Notes: generated from the letters alone by a model not told the origin. 64,000 nt of DNA from Pseudothauera nasutitermitis (GCF_004801295.1 NZ_SSOC01000009.1:96528-160527); one strand, 5' to 3'; positions 1-12,235 are shown, counted from the stretch's first letter. Numbers and translations are program-made.

Positions 1-2
1 AG

Positions 3-254
3 GGCCGCCCGTGGTTCTACGCCGCGCTGATCAGCTGGGGCATCGCCTTCTTCGAATACCTGCTGCAGGTGCCGGCCAACCGCATCGGCGCCACCGCGCT
101 CACCCTGCCGCAACTGAAGATCATGCAGGAGGTCATCACCCTGCTGGTGTTCGTCCCCTTCGTCCTCCTGTACATGAAACAGCCCATCAAGCTTGACTAT
201 CTTTGGGCCGCCTTGTGTATGCTTGGCGCGGTCTATTTCATTTTCCGCAGCTAG
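3..254 (+). CDS. DUF486 (DMT-type) membrane protein, C-terminal part
   Basis: The reading frame is open at the left window edge, so the N-terminus is missing. The visible 83 residues contain WFYAALISWGIAFFEYL, a loop with PANRIGA, and further hydrophobic stretches ending in YFIFRS. This matches my memory of the small DUF486/DMT-superfamily membrane proteins of about 110 residues with four membrane segments; the last three are seen here. Function in this family is not established (small-molecule export is often assumed). The stop lies 5 bp before the downstream kinase start. Confidence 0.8.
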   Translation, partial: GRPWFYAALISWGIAFFEYLLQVPANRIGATALTLPQLKIMQEVITLLVFVPFVLLYMKQPIKLDYLWAALCMLGAVYFIFRS

Positions 255-259
255 AATCC

Positions 260-901
260 ATGCTCGACAAGGCTCGCTACATCGTCGTCGAAGGCCCCAT
301 CGGCGCGGGCAAGAGTTCGCTGGCCCGCCGGCTGGCCGAGCGCCTGCCCGCCGACGATGTGCTGTTCGAACAACCCGCGGCCAACCCCTTCCTGGGGCGC
401 TTCTACCAGAACATGGAGCGCTGGGCGCTGCCCACGCAGATTTCCTTTCTGTTCCAGCGCATCGACCAGCTCGCCGAATTCGCCGCCGGCAATCCGAACC
501 GCCGCATCGTCTCCGACTTCATCCTGCAGAAGGATCCGCTGTTCGCTGCGCTCAACCTGCCCGCCGACGAACTGGCGCTGTACCAGCGCGTGTTCGACAA
601 CATGATGCCGCCCACGCTGCCGCGCCCGGACCTGGTGATCTACCTGCAGGCCCGCCCGGACACGCTGATGGAACGCATCCGCCGCCGCGGCATGGACGCG
701 GAACGCCACATCACCGAACACTACGTGCAGCGCGTCGCCGAACGCTTCGCGCGCTTCTTCTACCAGTACGACGCCGCGCCGCTGTTCATCGTGGATGCCG
801 AGGTGCTCAACCCGGTGGACCACGACGACGACTTCGAGCTGCTGCTCGACCGCCTGCGCCACATGCGCAGCTACCGCGAGTTCTTCGCCTACGCCGGCTG
901 A
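260..901 (+). CDS. Deoxynucleoside kinase family protein (deoxyadenosine/deoxycytidine kinase type)
   Basis: A 213-residue cytosolic P-loop kinase. Residues 9-18 read VEGPIGAGKS, the deoxynucleoside-kinase form of Walker A. Further on come the family signatures FEQPAANPFLGRFYQN and YLQARPDTLMERIRRRG, the latter being the substrate/lid region with several arginines. The role would be phosphorylation of deoxynucleosides in salvage. The ATG at 260 is preferred over an earlier start at 203 because the earlier one overlaps the upstream gene and adds residues unlike the family. In beta-proteobacteria this gene commonly precedes panB-panC, as here, although a link to pantothenate synthesis is not obvious. 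Confidence 0.88.
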   Translation: MLDKARYIVVEGPIGAGKSSLARRLAERLPADDVLFEQPAANPFLGRFYQNMERWALPTQISFLFQRIDQLAEFAAGNPNRRIVSDFILQKDPLFAALNLPADELALYQRVFDNMMPPTLPRPDLVIYLQARPDTLMERIRRRGMDAERHITEHYVQRVAERFARFFYQYDAAPLFIVDAEVLNPVDHDDDFELLLDRLRHMRSYREFFAYAG

Positions 902-1043
902 CGGCGCTCCCCCTCCGCCCCACCCGTCCGGCAAACCCGGTTTGGCCGGGATCTGACATTTTTTGGCGTAAACACGCTTGTGCAATGCACCAGGATGGGG
1001 AAAACTCCCGTCCTTTGCTTTTGCCCCCCAAGGGAGCGCGCCC

Positions 1044-2709
<1,666 letters not shown>

Positions 2710-2847
2710 ACCGCGCGGGCCCCGCATACGGGTAATCCTGCATCCCCGCAGGCTTGCACCGCTGCCGGGTTCGTAAGAACCTATCGTCGTCCCACCGATC
2801 ACCTACAGAGGTGAATCCCCCCACGACGAGAGAAGGAGGTGCACACC

Positions 2848-3291
2848 ATGACCGTATCCGTGCGGCAGGTTCTGGAATCCAAGGGCAGCACGACCTATTG
2901 CGTGGCCCCAGGGGTCACCGCCTACGAGGCGCTCGCGCTGATGGCCGAGCACAACATCGGCGGCGTGCTGGTCACCGAGAGCGACCGGCTGGTGGGCATC
3001 TTCACCGAGCGCGACTACGCCCGCAAGGTGGTGCTGAAGGGATTGCGCTCCACCGAGGTGCAGGTGCGCGAGCTGATGACGCCCACGCCCACCGTGGTCG
3101 GCCCCGAGCAGACCATCGACGAGGTCATGAACATCATGTCCGAGGGGCACTTCCGTCATCTGCCGGTCATCGAGGACGGACGTATCGTCGGGGTGATCTC
3201 CATCGGCGACGTGGTCAAGTCGGTGATCGACCAGCAGCGCCGCACCATCGATCACCTGTCGAATTACATCGCCGGCGACATCACCACCTGA
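2848..3291 (+). CDS. CBS-domain pair protein
   Basis: A 147-residue protein made essentially of two CBS repeats (residues about 10-65 and 75-130), which in this class bind adenosine nucleotides as energy sensors. Visible signatures are the end of CBS1, LVGIFTERDYARKV, and of CBS2, GHFRHLPVIEDGRIVGVIS. A strong ribosome-binding site (AAGGAGGTG at 2833-2841) favours the ATG at 2848; a GTG at 2839 lies inside that site and is unlikely to be the start. Stand-alone proteins of this type are common in proteobacteria and their target is not known. It precedes a Yip1-type membrane protein by 165 bp. Confidence 0.85.
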   Translation: MTVSVRQVLESKGSTTYCVAPGVTAYEALALMAEHNIGGVLVTESDRLVGIFTERDYARKVVLKGLRSTEVQVRELMTPTPTVVGPEQTIDEVMNIMSEGHFRHLPVIEDGRIVGVISIGDVVKSVIDQQRRTIDHLSNYIAGDITT

Positions 3292-3456
3292 GCATCCGGC
3301 GGCACCTTCGCGGGATTCGCCTGTCTACCCTGCGCATGGATGCGCCGCCTTCTCTCGACGGCGGCATTGTCCCCGGACAGTGTCCCGGGCAGGCGCGGCG
3401 CATCCTGCCATCGACAAGAACGGATCAGGGAGCCACGACCGACGAGGAGACGAATC

Positions 3457-4053
3457 ATGACGCTCCACGATCTACCCCGGATGATGGTTTCCTACACCGA
3501 AGGCTGGCCGGAGCTGATCCGCATCCATCCCTCGGTGCGGAAGATGTTCCTGCTGTACGTGATGCCGATGTCGCTGATTCCCGCGGCGATGTTCATCTAC
3601 GCGATCGCGGTGACCCCGGGCGCGGTGTTCCCCGCCCTGGTGCCGCAGATCGGCGCGCTGGAAATGCTGGCCGTGGCGCTCACCTTCTATCTCGCGCAAC
3701 TGGCGATGGTGCCGCTGATGGGTTCGATCATCCAGCAGATGGGCGAAGTGGTGGACGTGAAGCCGGACTACCACGACGCCTTCATGCTGGCGGCCATCGC
3801 GCCCACGCCGCTGTGGCTGGCCGCGCTGGCGCTGTTCATTCCTTCCGCCTGGGTGGTCGGCATGGTCGTCGCGCTGGCCTGGGTGGCGAGCGCGGCGCTG
3901 ATCTACCACGGCGTCAAGCCGCTGTTCGGCATCCAGGACGACGGCAAGTCACGCCTGCTGGGCAGTTTCGTGCTCGGCGCGGGCGTGATCGCCTGGGCGG
4001 CACTGATGGTGGTGCTTGCATTGCTGCTGAGCATGATCGTCGGCCTGCGCTGA
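3457..4053 (+). CDS. Yip1-family inner-membrane protein
   Basis: A 198-residue protein with about five hydrophobic segments (for example FLLYVMPMSLIPAAMFIYAI and WVVGMVVALAWVASAALIYHGV) and the short motif PLFGI after the fourth. This fits the bacterial Yip1/DUF1282 group of inner-membrane proteins, whose role is unknown. The ATG at 3457 is the one that leaves a short cytoplasmic leader before the first membrane segment, and GAGGAGACG lies upstream. The gene is followed within 13 bp by a strong hairpin. Confidence 0.75.
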   Translation: MTLHDLPRMMVSYTEGWPELIRIHPSVRKMFLLYVMPMSLIPAAMFIYAIAVTPGAVFPALVPQIGALEMLAVALTFYLAQLAMVPLMGSIIQQMGEVVDVKPDYHDAFMLAAIAPTPLWLAALALFIPSAWVVGMVVALAWVASAALIYHGVKPLFGIQDDGKSRLLGSFVLGAGVIAWAALMVVLALLLSMIVGLR

Positions 4054-4065
4054 AACGCGGGCAGC

Positions 4066-4109
4066 CACATGGATGGGGGGCGTTTCCCCCCATCCATGTG
4101 CGCATTTTT
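4066..4109. terminator. Hairpin terminator between convergent genes
   Basis: A perfect 15-bp stem (arm 4066-4080, five-base loop CGTTT, arm 4086-4100) is followed on the plus strand by CGCATTTTTC. It sits exactly between the stops of the Yip1-type gene and the convergent pepN, whose stop codon overlaps the T run. The plus-strand T tract makes it a factor-independent terminator for the Yip1-type gene; it may also stop pepN transcription. Confidence 0.85.
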
Positions 4110-6811
4110 CAGGCCTCCAGCGCCTTCGCGACGATCTCGCCGACGTCCGGCGACAGCCCTTCGGCCGCGCGCACGCGCTCCAGTTGCGGGCGTACCGCCT
4201 CGCGCAGCACCGGCGTGAAGCGCCGCCAGTTCTCCAGCGCGCGCGCCATGCGCGCGGCCACCTGCGGGTTGGCCGCGTCCAGCGCGATCACCTGATCCGC
4301 CCAGAACGCGTAGCCGCTGCCGTCGGCCAGATGGAACTCGCCCGGGTTGGCACGGAAGAAGCTGCCCAGCAGCGCATACACCTTGTTGGGATTGGACAGG
4401 CTGAACCCCGGGTCGCCGAGCAGCGCGCGCACGCGTTCCAGCACCGGCGTGGCGCCGGCATCGCGCCGCCAGGCACCGGCCTGCAGGGCGAACCACTTGT
4501 CGAGCACCAGCGCGTCGTCGCGGTAGCGCTCGTAGAACGCCGCCAGCGCGCCCTCGGCCTCGGGCAGCGCGCCATGCACCAGCGCGGCGAGCGCGCCGAA
4601 GCGGTCGGTCATGTTGCTGGCCGATTCGAAGCGTCGGCGGGCCAGTCCGGTGCCGGCCGGCACGCGCGCGGCGCACAGATAGCGCAGCGCCAGATTGATC
4701 AGCGCACGGCGCCCCGCATCGGCCGGGTGGTAGCGGTACTCGCCCGGCTCCACCAGGCCCTCGGTCAGTGCCAGCCAGTCCGCCGCCAGCACCCGGCCGA
4801 GTTCGGCGCCGAGGTAGATCTGCGCCGTGCGCAGCGCGGCCGGATCGGCCGGCTGCATGCGCTCGAGCAGATAGCCCTCGCCGGGCAGCGCGAGCGCCTG
4901 GGCGCGGAAGGCGGGGTCGAGACGGTCGTCGCGCAGCAGGCGGGCAAAGGCTTCGACGAAGGCCACCGGCACGCCCAGGGCGCGCCCTTCGGCCGCCGCC
5001 GCGCCGAGTTCCAGCAGCACGCGTTCGGCGTAGCGCTGCGCGGCGTCCCAGCGGTTGAAGGCGTCGCTGTCGTTGGCCATGCGGAAGGCCAGGCGGGCAT
5101 CGTCCTCTTCCAGTTCGAGGATCACCGGGGCGGAGAAGCCGCGCAGCAGCGAGGGCACCGGCTCGGCGGACAGCCCGACGAAGCGCCATTGCCGGCTTTC
5201 CGCGTTGAGTTCGAGCACGCGGGTGGTCGCCCCCGGAGCGGCCTCGCCTTCCAACTGCAGCGGCAGGTCGGCGCCGTCCGGGCCGATCAGGCCGACAGCC
5301 ACCGGGATCACCAGTGGCAGCTTCTCCGTCTGGCCCGGCGTGGGCGGGGTGTGCTGGGTGAGGGTGAGCGTGTAGCTGCCGTCGGCGGCGTCCCAGCCAC
5401 CCCGCGCGGCGACCCGCGGCGTGCCGGCCTGGGCGTACCAGCGCATGAACTGGTCGAGATCGCGGCCGTTGGCCTCGGACATGGCCTCGACGAAATCGTC
5501 GCAGGTCACCGCCTGGCCGTCGTGGTAGCTGAAATACAGATCCATGCCGTTGCGGAAGCCTTCCGGCCCCAGCAGGGTGTGCAGCATGCGGATGACCTCG
5601 GCGCCCTTCTCGTACACCGTGGCGGTGTAGAAGTTGTTGATCTCCTGGTAGCGCTCCGGGCGGATCGGGTGGGCCATCGGCCCGGCATCCTCGGGGAACT
5701 GCGCGGCGCGCAGCACGCGCACGTCGTCGATGCGCTTGACCGCGCGCGCCGAATCGCCTTCCGCCCCGGCGGCGCGCGCCAGCATGTCGGCGGAGAATTG
5801 CTGGTCGCGGAAGACGGTCAGGCCTTCCTTGAGGGTGAGCTGGAACCAGTCGCGGCAAGTCACCCGGTTGCCGGTCCAGTTGTGGAAGTACTCGTGCGCC
5901 ACCACGCTCTCGATGTGCTCGTAATCCACGTCGGTGGCGGTGTCCGGCTTGGCCAGCACGTACTTGGCATTGAAGATGTTGAGGCCCTTGTTCTCCATCG
6001 CACCCATGTTGAAGTCGCTCACCGCGACGATCATGAAGCGGTCCAGGTCGAGTTCCAGGCCGAAGGTTTCCTCGTCCCAGCGCATGGCGTGCACCAGCGA
6101 CTCCATGGCGTGCTCGCAGCGGTCCAGGTTGCCGCGCTCCACCCACACCTGCAGCAGCACCTCGCGGCCGGAAGCGGTCAGCTCGCGGCGCTCCAGCGCG
6201 ACCAGATCGGCGGCCACCAGGGCGAACAGATAGCTGGGCTTGGGGAAGGGGTCTTCCCAGCGCGCGTAGTGGCGGCCATCCGGCAGGTCGCCCTCCTCCA
6301 CCAGATTGCCGTTGGAGAGCAGCACCGGACAGACCGCCTTGTCGCCCTCCAGCGTGACGCTGAAGCGCGCCATGACGTCCGGACGGTCGGGAAACCAGGT
6401 GATGCGGCGGAAGCCCTCGGCCTCGCACTGGGTGAAATAACCGCCGCGCGAACGGTACAGGCCGGAGAGCGTGGTGTTGGCCTGCGGATTGATGCGGGTG
6501 ACGATTTCCAGTTCGACCTCATCGCCCTCCACGTCGATCTCGATGCGCGTCTCGCCGCGGCGCACCGCGCCCGGCGCCGGGTCCAGCCCGCCGATGGTCA
6601 GCGACAAGGTTTCCAGCGCCTCGCCGTCGAGCAGGAGCGGACCGGGCGCGGCCTCCGGGTTGCGCGCGCAGGCCAGCCGGCTGGTGACCACGGTGGCCTG
6701 GGGATCGAGGGCGAAATGCAGGTCGATGCGGCGCACCGTCCACGCCAGCGGCGCGTAATCGGTGCGTTGAATGGTGGGGGCGTGTTCGGTTTTCATCTTG
6801 GGGCGGTTCAT
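4109..6811 (-). CDS. pepN: Membrane alanyl aminopeptidase N (M1 family)
   Basis: About 900 residues, close to E. coli PepN (870). It removes N-terminal residues from peptides in the cytosol in the last stage of protein breakdown. Zinc-peptidase signatures are clear: the exopeptidase motif GAMENKGLNIFN, the zinc site HEYFHNWTGNRVTCRDWF (HExxH), and the downstream catalytic segment NNFYTATVYEKGAEVIRM. The C-terminal half is the helical PepN-specific domain. Two in-frame ATGs, at 6811 and 6796, are both plausible and neither has a convincing ribosome-binding site. The gene is monocistronic, convergent with the Yip1-type gene and downstream of the RDD gene on the same strand. Confidence 0.96.
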   Translation of the reverse strand: MNRPKMKTEHAPTIQRTDYAPLAWTVRRIDLHFALDPQATVVTSRLACARNPEAAPGPLLLDGEALETLSLTIGGLDPAPGAVRRGETRIEIDVEGDEVELEIVTRINPQANTTLSGLYRSRGGYFTQCEAEGFRRITWFPDRPDVMARFSVTLEGDKAVCPVLLSNGNLVEEGDLPDGRHYARWEDPFPKPSYLFALVAADLVALERRELTASGREVLLQVWVERGNLDRCEHAMESLVHAMRWDEETFGLELDLDRFMIVAVSDFNMGAMENKGLNIFNAKYVLAKPDTATDVDYEHIESVVAHEYFHNWTGNRVTCRDWFQLTLKEGLTVFRDQQFSADMLARAAGAEGDSARAVKRIDDVRVLRAAQFPEDAGPMAHPIRPERYQEINNFYTATVYEKGAEVIRMLHTLLGPEGFRNGMDLYFSYHDGQAVTCDDFVEAMSEANGRDLDQFMRWYAQAGTPRVAARGGWDAADGSYTLTLTQHTPPTPGQTEKLPLVIPVAVGLIGPDGADLPLQLEGEAAPGATTRVLELNAESRQWRFVGLSAEPVPSLLRGFSAPVILELEEDDARLAFRMANDSDAFNRWDAAQRYAERVLLELGAAAAEGRALGVPVAFVEAFARLLRDDRLDPAFRAQALALPGEGYLLERMQPADPAALRTAQIYLGAELGRVLAADWLALTEGLVEPGEYRYHPADAGRRALINLALRYLCAARVPAGTGLARRRFESASNMTDRFGALAALVHGALPEAEGALAAFYERYRDDALVLDKWFALQAGAWRRDAGATPVLERVRALLGDPGFSLSNPNKVYALLGSFFRANPGEFHLADGSGYAFWADQVIALDAANPQVAARMARALENWRRFTPVLREAVRPQLERVRAAEGLSPDVGEIVAKALEA

Positions 6812-6897
6812 GCGAGGGAAGCGGCCCCAAGTGTAACCCGCCCGCCCCGCCGCCGCCCGACCATGCGCCCCGGCGGGCGCGGCGGGGCTCCGCCGGC

Positions 6898-7383
6898 CTA
6901 TTTCGGCATGCCGGCCTTGCCGGGCAGCAGCACGATGCAGGTGCGCGCCAGGCGGTCGTGGAGGAACTGGCGGTCGCGATCCACCAGCGCCCACAGCAGG
7001 CCGATGCCGCACAGCAGCACCGAGGGCCAGGCCAGCATGTAGCGCAGCAGGCACTGGTTCAGCGTCGGCGGCTTGCCGGTCTGCGCATCGACCAGGCACA
7101 GCCGCCAGGTCTGCATGGCCAGGGTCTGCCCGTTGCGCCGCCAGTACCAGATGAAATACAGGCCGAGCGCGGCGAACAGGTGCACCATGGCCAGCCCGCC
7201 GGGCGGTGCCCATTCGAACACGATGCCGACGATCAGCCAGGGCACCAGGAACAGCACCGCCAGCACCCCCATCAGCAGCAGCGATTCGTACAGCATGCCG
7301 GCGAGGCGGCGGCGCAGGCCGGCGGGCTCGACGACCGTGCGGGCTTGGGTTGCGCCTTCCCGGGCGGCGCTTGCATCGTTCAT
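6898..7383 (-). CDS. RDD family membrane protein
   Basis: A 161-residue inner-membrane protein. It shows the RDD pattern: an N-terminal segment with GLRRRLAGMLYESLLL, a second membrane span ending IWYWRRNGQTLAMQTWRL, and a C-terminal tail with ALVDRDRQFLHDRLART. Function of the family is unsettled (ion transport has been proposed for some). It is the last gene of a four-gene minus-strand operon and overlaps the DUF3106 gene by four bases (ATGA), so translation is probably coupled. Confidence 0.87.
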   Translation of the reverse strand: MNDASAAREGATQARTVVEPAGLRRRLAGMLYESLLLMGVLAVLFLVPWLIVGIVFEWAPPGGLAMVHLFAALGLYFIWYWRRNGQTLAMQTWRLCLVDAQTGKPPTLNQCLLRYMLAWPSVLLCGIGLLWALVDRDRQFLHDRLARTCIVLLPGKAGMPK

Positions 7384-7796
7384 TCGTCCTTTCCTTGATT
7401 GCGCCGGCGGCGGCGCTCTTCCGGCGGCAGATTCTGATAGCGCTGCCATTCCTCGTTCAACTGCTCCCGGCGTTCCGCCGGCATGTTGCGCAGGGCGCGG
7501 TACTGGTCGCGGGCGCGCGTGCGCTCCTCCGGGCTCAGACGGGCCCAGGCCTGCATGCGCCGGGCGAGGCGGTCCTGCTCCTCGGGCGTCAGTTCGGCGT
7601 GGCGCTGGGCGATCTCCACCCAGGTCTGGCGATCGGCGCCGTCCATCTTCGCCCACTCGGCGGCCAGCGGGGCCAGCACTTGGCGCTGCGCCGCGGACAG
7701 TTCGCCCCAGGCCGGCGCGCTGCCGGGCGCCGCCAGCGCTGCACCCAGGCTGGCGGCGAAAATGAGGATCAGGAGCGCGAAGCGTGTTCCAGCCAT
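7380..7796 (-). CDS. DUF3106 family exported protein
   Basis: A 138-residue protein. It starts with a signal peptide (RFALLILIFAASLGAALA, cleavage expected after ALAA). The rest is the Trp/Arg-rich DUF3106 region with repeated motifs such as LAAEWAKMDGADRQTWVEIA and LSPEERTRARDQYRALRNMP. The family is a periplasmic protein of unknown role, typical of beta-proteobacteria. It overlaps DUF3619 upstream by 28 bp and the RDD gene downstream by 4 bp, so all belong to one operon with the sigma factor. Confidence 0.85.
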   Translation of the reverse strand: MAGTRFALLILIFAASLGAALAAPGSAPAWGELSAAQRQVLAPLAAEWAKMDGADRQTWVEIAQRHAELTPEEQDRLARRMQAWARLSPEERTRARDQYRALRNMPAERREQLNEEWQRYQNLPPEERRRRRNQGKDE

Positions 7797-8140
7797 GCCT
7801 TGAATTCCGTGTCGAGATAGGCGTCGATGGGCAGATCGTCGCTGAGCAGGGCGAAATCGACGTCGCGCTGTTCTCCGACGCGCGCGGCGCTTCCCCAGTA
7901 ATCGCCTGCCATGCTGAGCAGCAGCACGGCCGCCGCCGCGCACAGCGGTTTCCACAGCGGCGTGGCCGAAGTGGCCGGCCAGCGCAGGGCGAAACGGCCG
8001 CGCGCGGGGCATTGGGCCGCCAGCGCACGCTGCCGCGCGGCACACAGACGGTCGGCGGCGGCACCGTCCACGCGCCGTGCCGCGCAGGTCAGACATGCCG
8101 CCAGCCGGCGGGCCCGGCGGACTTCCTCGTACGGACTCAT
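7769..8140 (-). CDS. DUF3619 family membrane protein (possible anti-sigma partner)
   Basis: A 123-residue protein with one predicted membrane span (PLWKPLCAAAAVLLLSMAGDYW) and a C-terminal tail DVDFALLSDDLPIDAYLDTEFKAWL typical of DUF3619. A cysteine pair in the N-terminal part (ACLTCAARR) is visible. The gene lies immediately downstream of and overlaps a sigma-factor gene by four bases. That position is usual for an anti-sigma factor, so such a role is an inference from context only. Confidence 0.8.
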   Translation of the reverse strand: MSPYEEVRRARRLAACLTCAARRVDGAAADRLCAARQRALAAQCPARGRFALRWPATSATPLWKPLCAAAAVLLLSMAGDYWGSAARVGEQRDVDFALLSDDLPIDAYLDTEFKAWLEHASRS

Positions 8141-8703
8141 GCGGAGATCCCCTTGGCAAGCAGGGCGGTGGAGAGGGCGCGCACCGCCCTGGAGCAATGC
8201 GTCTTCACGCTGCCTTCGGAACAGCCCATGACGGCGGCGGTTTCCACGGTATCGAATCCTTCCCAGTAACGCAGCAGGAAGGCCTGGCGTTGACGTTCCG
8301 GCAGGCGCGCGATTTCTTCCTCGATGGCATCCAGCACGCGCGCACGCTCGTAATCGCCGTGCGGCGTGGAGGGCAGCGCCAGATCGGCGGCCGGATCGAC
8401 GTCGAGCGAATCCAGCGGATCGCTGTCGTCCCCGTCGCGCATGAAGCCGGAAAACAGCGTGATCCAGGCGCGGCGCACCTTGCGGCGGCGGACGCTGTCG
8501 CGGATGACATTCTGCAGGATACGCTGGAAAAGCAGGGGCAGCTCCGCCGCCGGACGGTCGCCGTAGTTCGCCGACAGCTTCATCATGGCGTCCTGCACCG
8601 CGTCGAGCGCGGCCTCCTCGTCCTGCAACGACCATGCTGCATGCTTGAAGGCGCGCTTTTCGACGGACGCGAGAAACGCGGAGAGTTCTGCCCTCGAGGC
8701 CAG
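8137..8703 (-). CDS. RNA polymerase sigma factor (ECF-like), probable CTG start
   Basis: Sigma region 2 (LQDEEAALDAVQDAMMKL) and region 4 (LPERQRQAFLLRYWEGFDTVETAAVMG, then CSEGSVKTHCSRAVRAL) are present, so this is a group-4-like sigma factor. The first canonical in-frame start is a TTG at 8628, giving 163 residues. Coding similarity continues upstream: the frame reads LASRAELSAFLASVEKRAFK directly before it, as I recall for family N-termini. A CTG at 8701-8703 begins this stretch and is preceded by AAGGA with 7-nt spacing. I therefore place the start there (188 residues). It heads the operon with DUF3619, DUF3106 and RDD. Confidence 0.85.
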   Translation of the reverse strand: MASRAELSAFLASVEKRAFKHAAWSLQDEEAALDAVQDAMMKLSANYGDRPAAELPLLFQRILQNVIRDSVRRRKVRRAWITLFSGFMRDGDDSDPLDSLDVDPAADLALPSTPHGDYERARVLDAIEEEIARLPERQRQAFLLRYWEGFDTVETAAVMGCSEGSVKTHCSRAVRALSTALLAKGISA

Positions 8704-8760
8704 CGGTCGATCCTTGGGAAAGCGGGGGATTCGGCGTCATGCCGCAGTGCAGTAGCAACC

Positions 8761-8789
8761 TTGACCAAAAGCCGGTCGCCCGGTAACGT
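8761..8789 (+). promoter_or_regulatory. Candidate promoter of ilvB operon
   Basis: TTGACC (8761-8766), a 17-bp spacer and TAACGT (8784-8789) form a moderate sigma-70-like promoter, 37 bp before the ilvB ATG and divergent from the sigma-factor gene. The -35 is good and the -10 weak. Confidence 0.4.
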
Positions 8790-8825
8790 TTGCCGTTTTC
8801 GGACGAAAAACTGAGCGAGCTTGCG

Positions 8826-10538
8826 ATGGTGCTGACTGGAGCGGAAATTGTAATCAGGTGTCTGCAGGAAGAAAAGGTCGAGCACGTCTTCGGCTATCCG
8901 GGCGGCGCGGTCCTGTTCATCTACGACGCACTCTTCCAGCAGGAGCAGGTCCGCCACGTCCTGGTGCGCCACGAGCAGGCCGCCGTACACGCTGCCGACG
9001 GCTACGCGCGCAGCACGCAGAAGGTGGGCGTGGCGCTGGTCACCTCCGGCCCCGGCGCCACCAATGCGGTCACCGGCATCGCCACCGCGTTCTGCGATTC
9101 CATCCCGATGGTGATCATCTCCGGCCAGGTGCCCACCGCGGCGATCGGCCAGGACGCCTTCCAGGAAGTCGACACCGTGGGCATCACCCGCCCCTGCGTG
9201 AAACACAACTTCCTGGTGAAGGACGTGCGTGACATCGCCGTCACGATGAAGAAAGCCTTCTACCTGGCCAAGTCCGGCCGCCCCGGCCCGGTGCTGGTGG
9301 ACATCCCCAAGGACGTCTCCATGCACCGCTGCGAGTTCGAGTATCCCAAGGAAATCTCGATGCGCTCGTACAATCCGGTGGTCAAGGGCCACCAGGGGCA
9401 GATCCGCAAGGCCGTGCAACTGCTGCTGGAAGCCAAGCGCCCGATGATCTACACCGGCGGCGGCGTGGTGCTCGCCGACGCGGCCGAATCGCTCACCAGG
9501 CTGACCCGCCTGCTCGGCTGTCCGATCACCAATACGCTGATGGGTCTGGGCGGCTACCCGGCGAGCGACCGCCAGTACCTTGGCATGCCCGGCATGCACG
9601 GCACCTTCGAGGCCAACATGGCCATGCAGTACAGCGACGTGCTGCTCGCCGTGGGCGCGCGCTTCGACGACCGCGTCATCGGCAGCCCCGAACATTTCGC
9701 CGAAGAGCCGCGCAAGATCATCCACATCGACATCGACCCGTCGTCGATCTCCAAGCGCGTGCGGGTGGACATTCCCATCGTCGGCGACGTGCGCGAGGTG
9801 CTCGACGAGATGATCCGCCAGATCGAATCCGGCGAGGCGCGCCCCGACCGCGAGGCGCTGGCCGCGTGGTGGAAGCAGGTGGAAGCGTGGCGCGCGCGCG
9901 AGTGCATGGTGTTCAAGAATTCCGACGACATCATCAAGCCGCAGTTCGTCATCCAGAAGCTCTGGGAAGTCACCGGCGGCGAGGCCATCGTCACCTCCGA
10001 CGTGGGCCAGCACCAGATGTGGGCGGCGCAGTACTACCGCTTCGACCAGCCGCGCCGCTGGCTGAACTCCGGCGGCCTGGGCACCATGGGCGTGGGCCTG
10101 CCCTACGCCATGGGCGCCAAGCTGGCCAACCCGGACCGCCAGGTGGCCTGCGTGACCGGCGAAGGCTCCATCCAGATGAACATCCAGGAACTGTCCACCT
10201 GCCGCCAGTTCCGCCTGCCGATCAAGGTCTGCCTGCTCAACAACGGCTACCTGGGCATGGTGCGCCAGTGGCAGGAACTGTTCCACGGCGGGCGCTACTC
10301 CGAGTCCTACATGGATTCGCTGCCGGACTTCGCCGCGCTGGCGCGCGCCTACGGCCACGTCGGCATCCGCGTGGACAAGCCGGCCGACGTGGAGGGCGCG
10401 CTGCGCGAGGCCTTCACCACCCACAAGGATGAACTGGTGTTCCTCGACTTCCAGGTGGATCCGACCGAGAACGTCTATCCGATGGTGCAGGGAGGCAAGG
10501 GTCTGACCGAGATGATCCTCTCCGCCGAAGACCTGTAA
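8826..10538 (+). CDS. ilvB: Acetolactate synthase, large (catalytic) subunit
   Basis: A 570-residue thiamine-diphosphate enzyme condensing pyruvate with pyruvate or 2-oxobutyrate, the first common step to valine, leucine and isoleucine. Order of domains: N-terminal PYR domain with the catalytic Glu in VRHEQAAVHAADGYAR, a central FAD/dome domain (LLAVGARFDDRVIG), and a C-terminal PP domain with GGLGTMGVGLPYAMGAKL and the metal site VTGEGSIQMN. The start at 8826 (MVLTGAEIVIRCLQEE) matches the family; an earlier TTG at 8790 is less likely. ilvH follows 33 bp later, then ilvC. Confidence 0.96.
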   Translation: MVLTGAEIVIRCLQEEKVEHVFGYPGGAVLFIYDALFQQEQVRHVLVRHEQAAVHAADGYARSTQKVGVALVTSGPGATNAVTGIATAFCDSIPMVIISGQVPTAAIGQDAFQEVDTVGITRPCVKHNFLVKDVRDIAVTMKKAFYLAKSGRPGPVLVDIPKDVSMHRCEFEYPKEISMRSYNPVVKGHQGQIRKAVQLLLEAKRPMIYTGGGVVLADAAESLTRLTRLLGCPITNTLMGLGGYPASDRQYLGMPGMHGTFEANMAMQYSDVLLAVGARFDDRVIGSPEHFAEEPRKIIHIDIDPSSISKRVRVDIPIVGDVREVLDEMIRQIESGEARPDREALAAWWKQVEAWRARECMVFKNSDDIIKPQFVIQKLWEVTGGEAIVTSDVGQHQMWAAQYYRFDQPRRWLNSGGLGTMGVGLPYAMGAKLANPDRQVACVTGEGSIQMNIQELSTCRQFRLPIKVCLLNNGYLGMVRQWQELFHGGRYSESYMDSLPDFAALARAYGHVGIRVDKPADVEGALREAFTTHKDELVFLDFQVDPTENVYPMVQGGKGLTEMILSAEDL

Positions 10539-10571
10539 GCCCTCCTTTCAGACTCCAGGACACAGCACACC

Positions 10572-12213
<1,642 letters not shown>

Positions 12214-12235
12214 TCCTTCTGCCGGCGTACCAAGG

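Noticed and set aside
928..964. Hairpin with distant T run after the deoxynucleoside kinase gene
   Set aside because: The stem has a bulge and the six T lie about 10 nt after it, so it is not a convincing terminator.
4073..7042. 989-codon open frame on the plus strand
   Set aside because: It is antisense to pepN, which has clear catalytic motifs; the antisense protein is Arg/His/Gln-rich without motifs, a usual effect of high third-position GC.
8739..8786. Short 15-residue frame upstream of ilvB as an attenuator leader
   Set aside because: Only one Leu and one Val codon and no hairpin/T-run pair; it also overlaps the proposed promoter.
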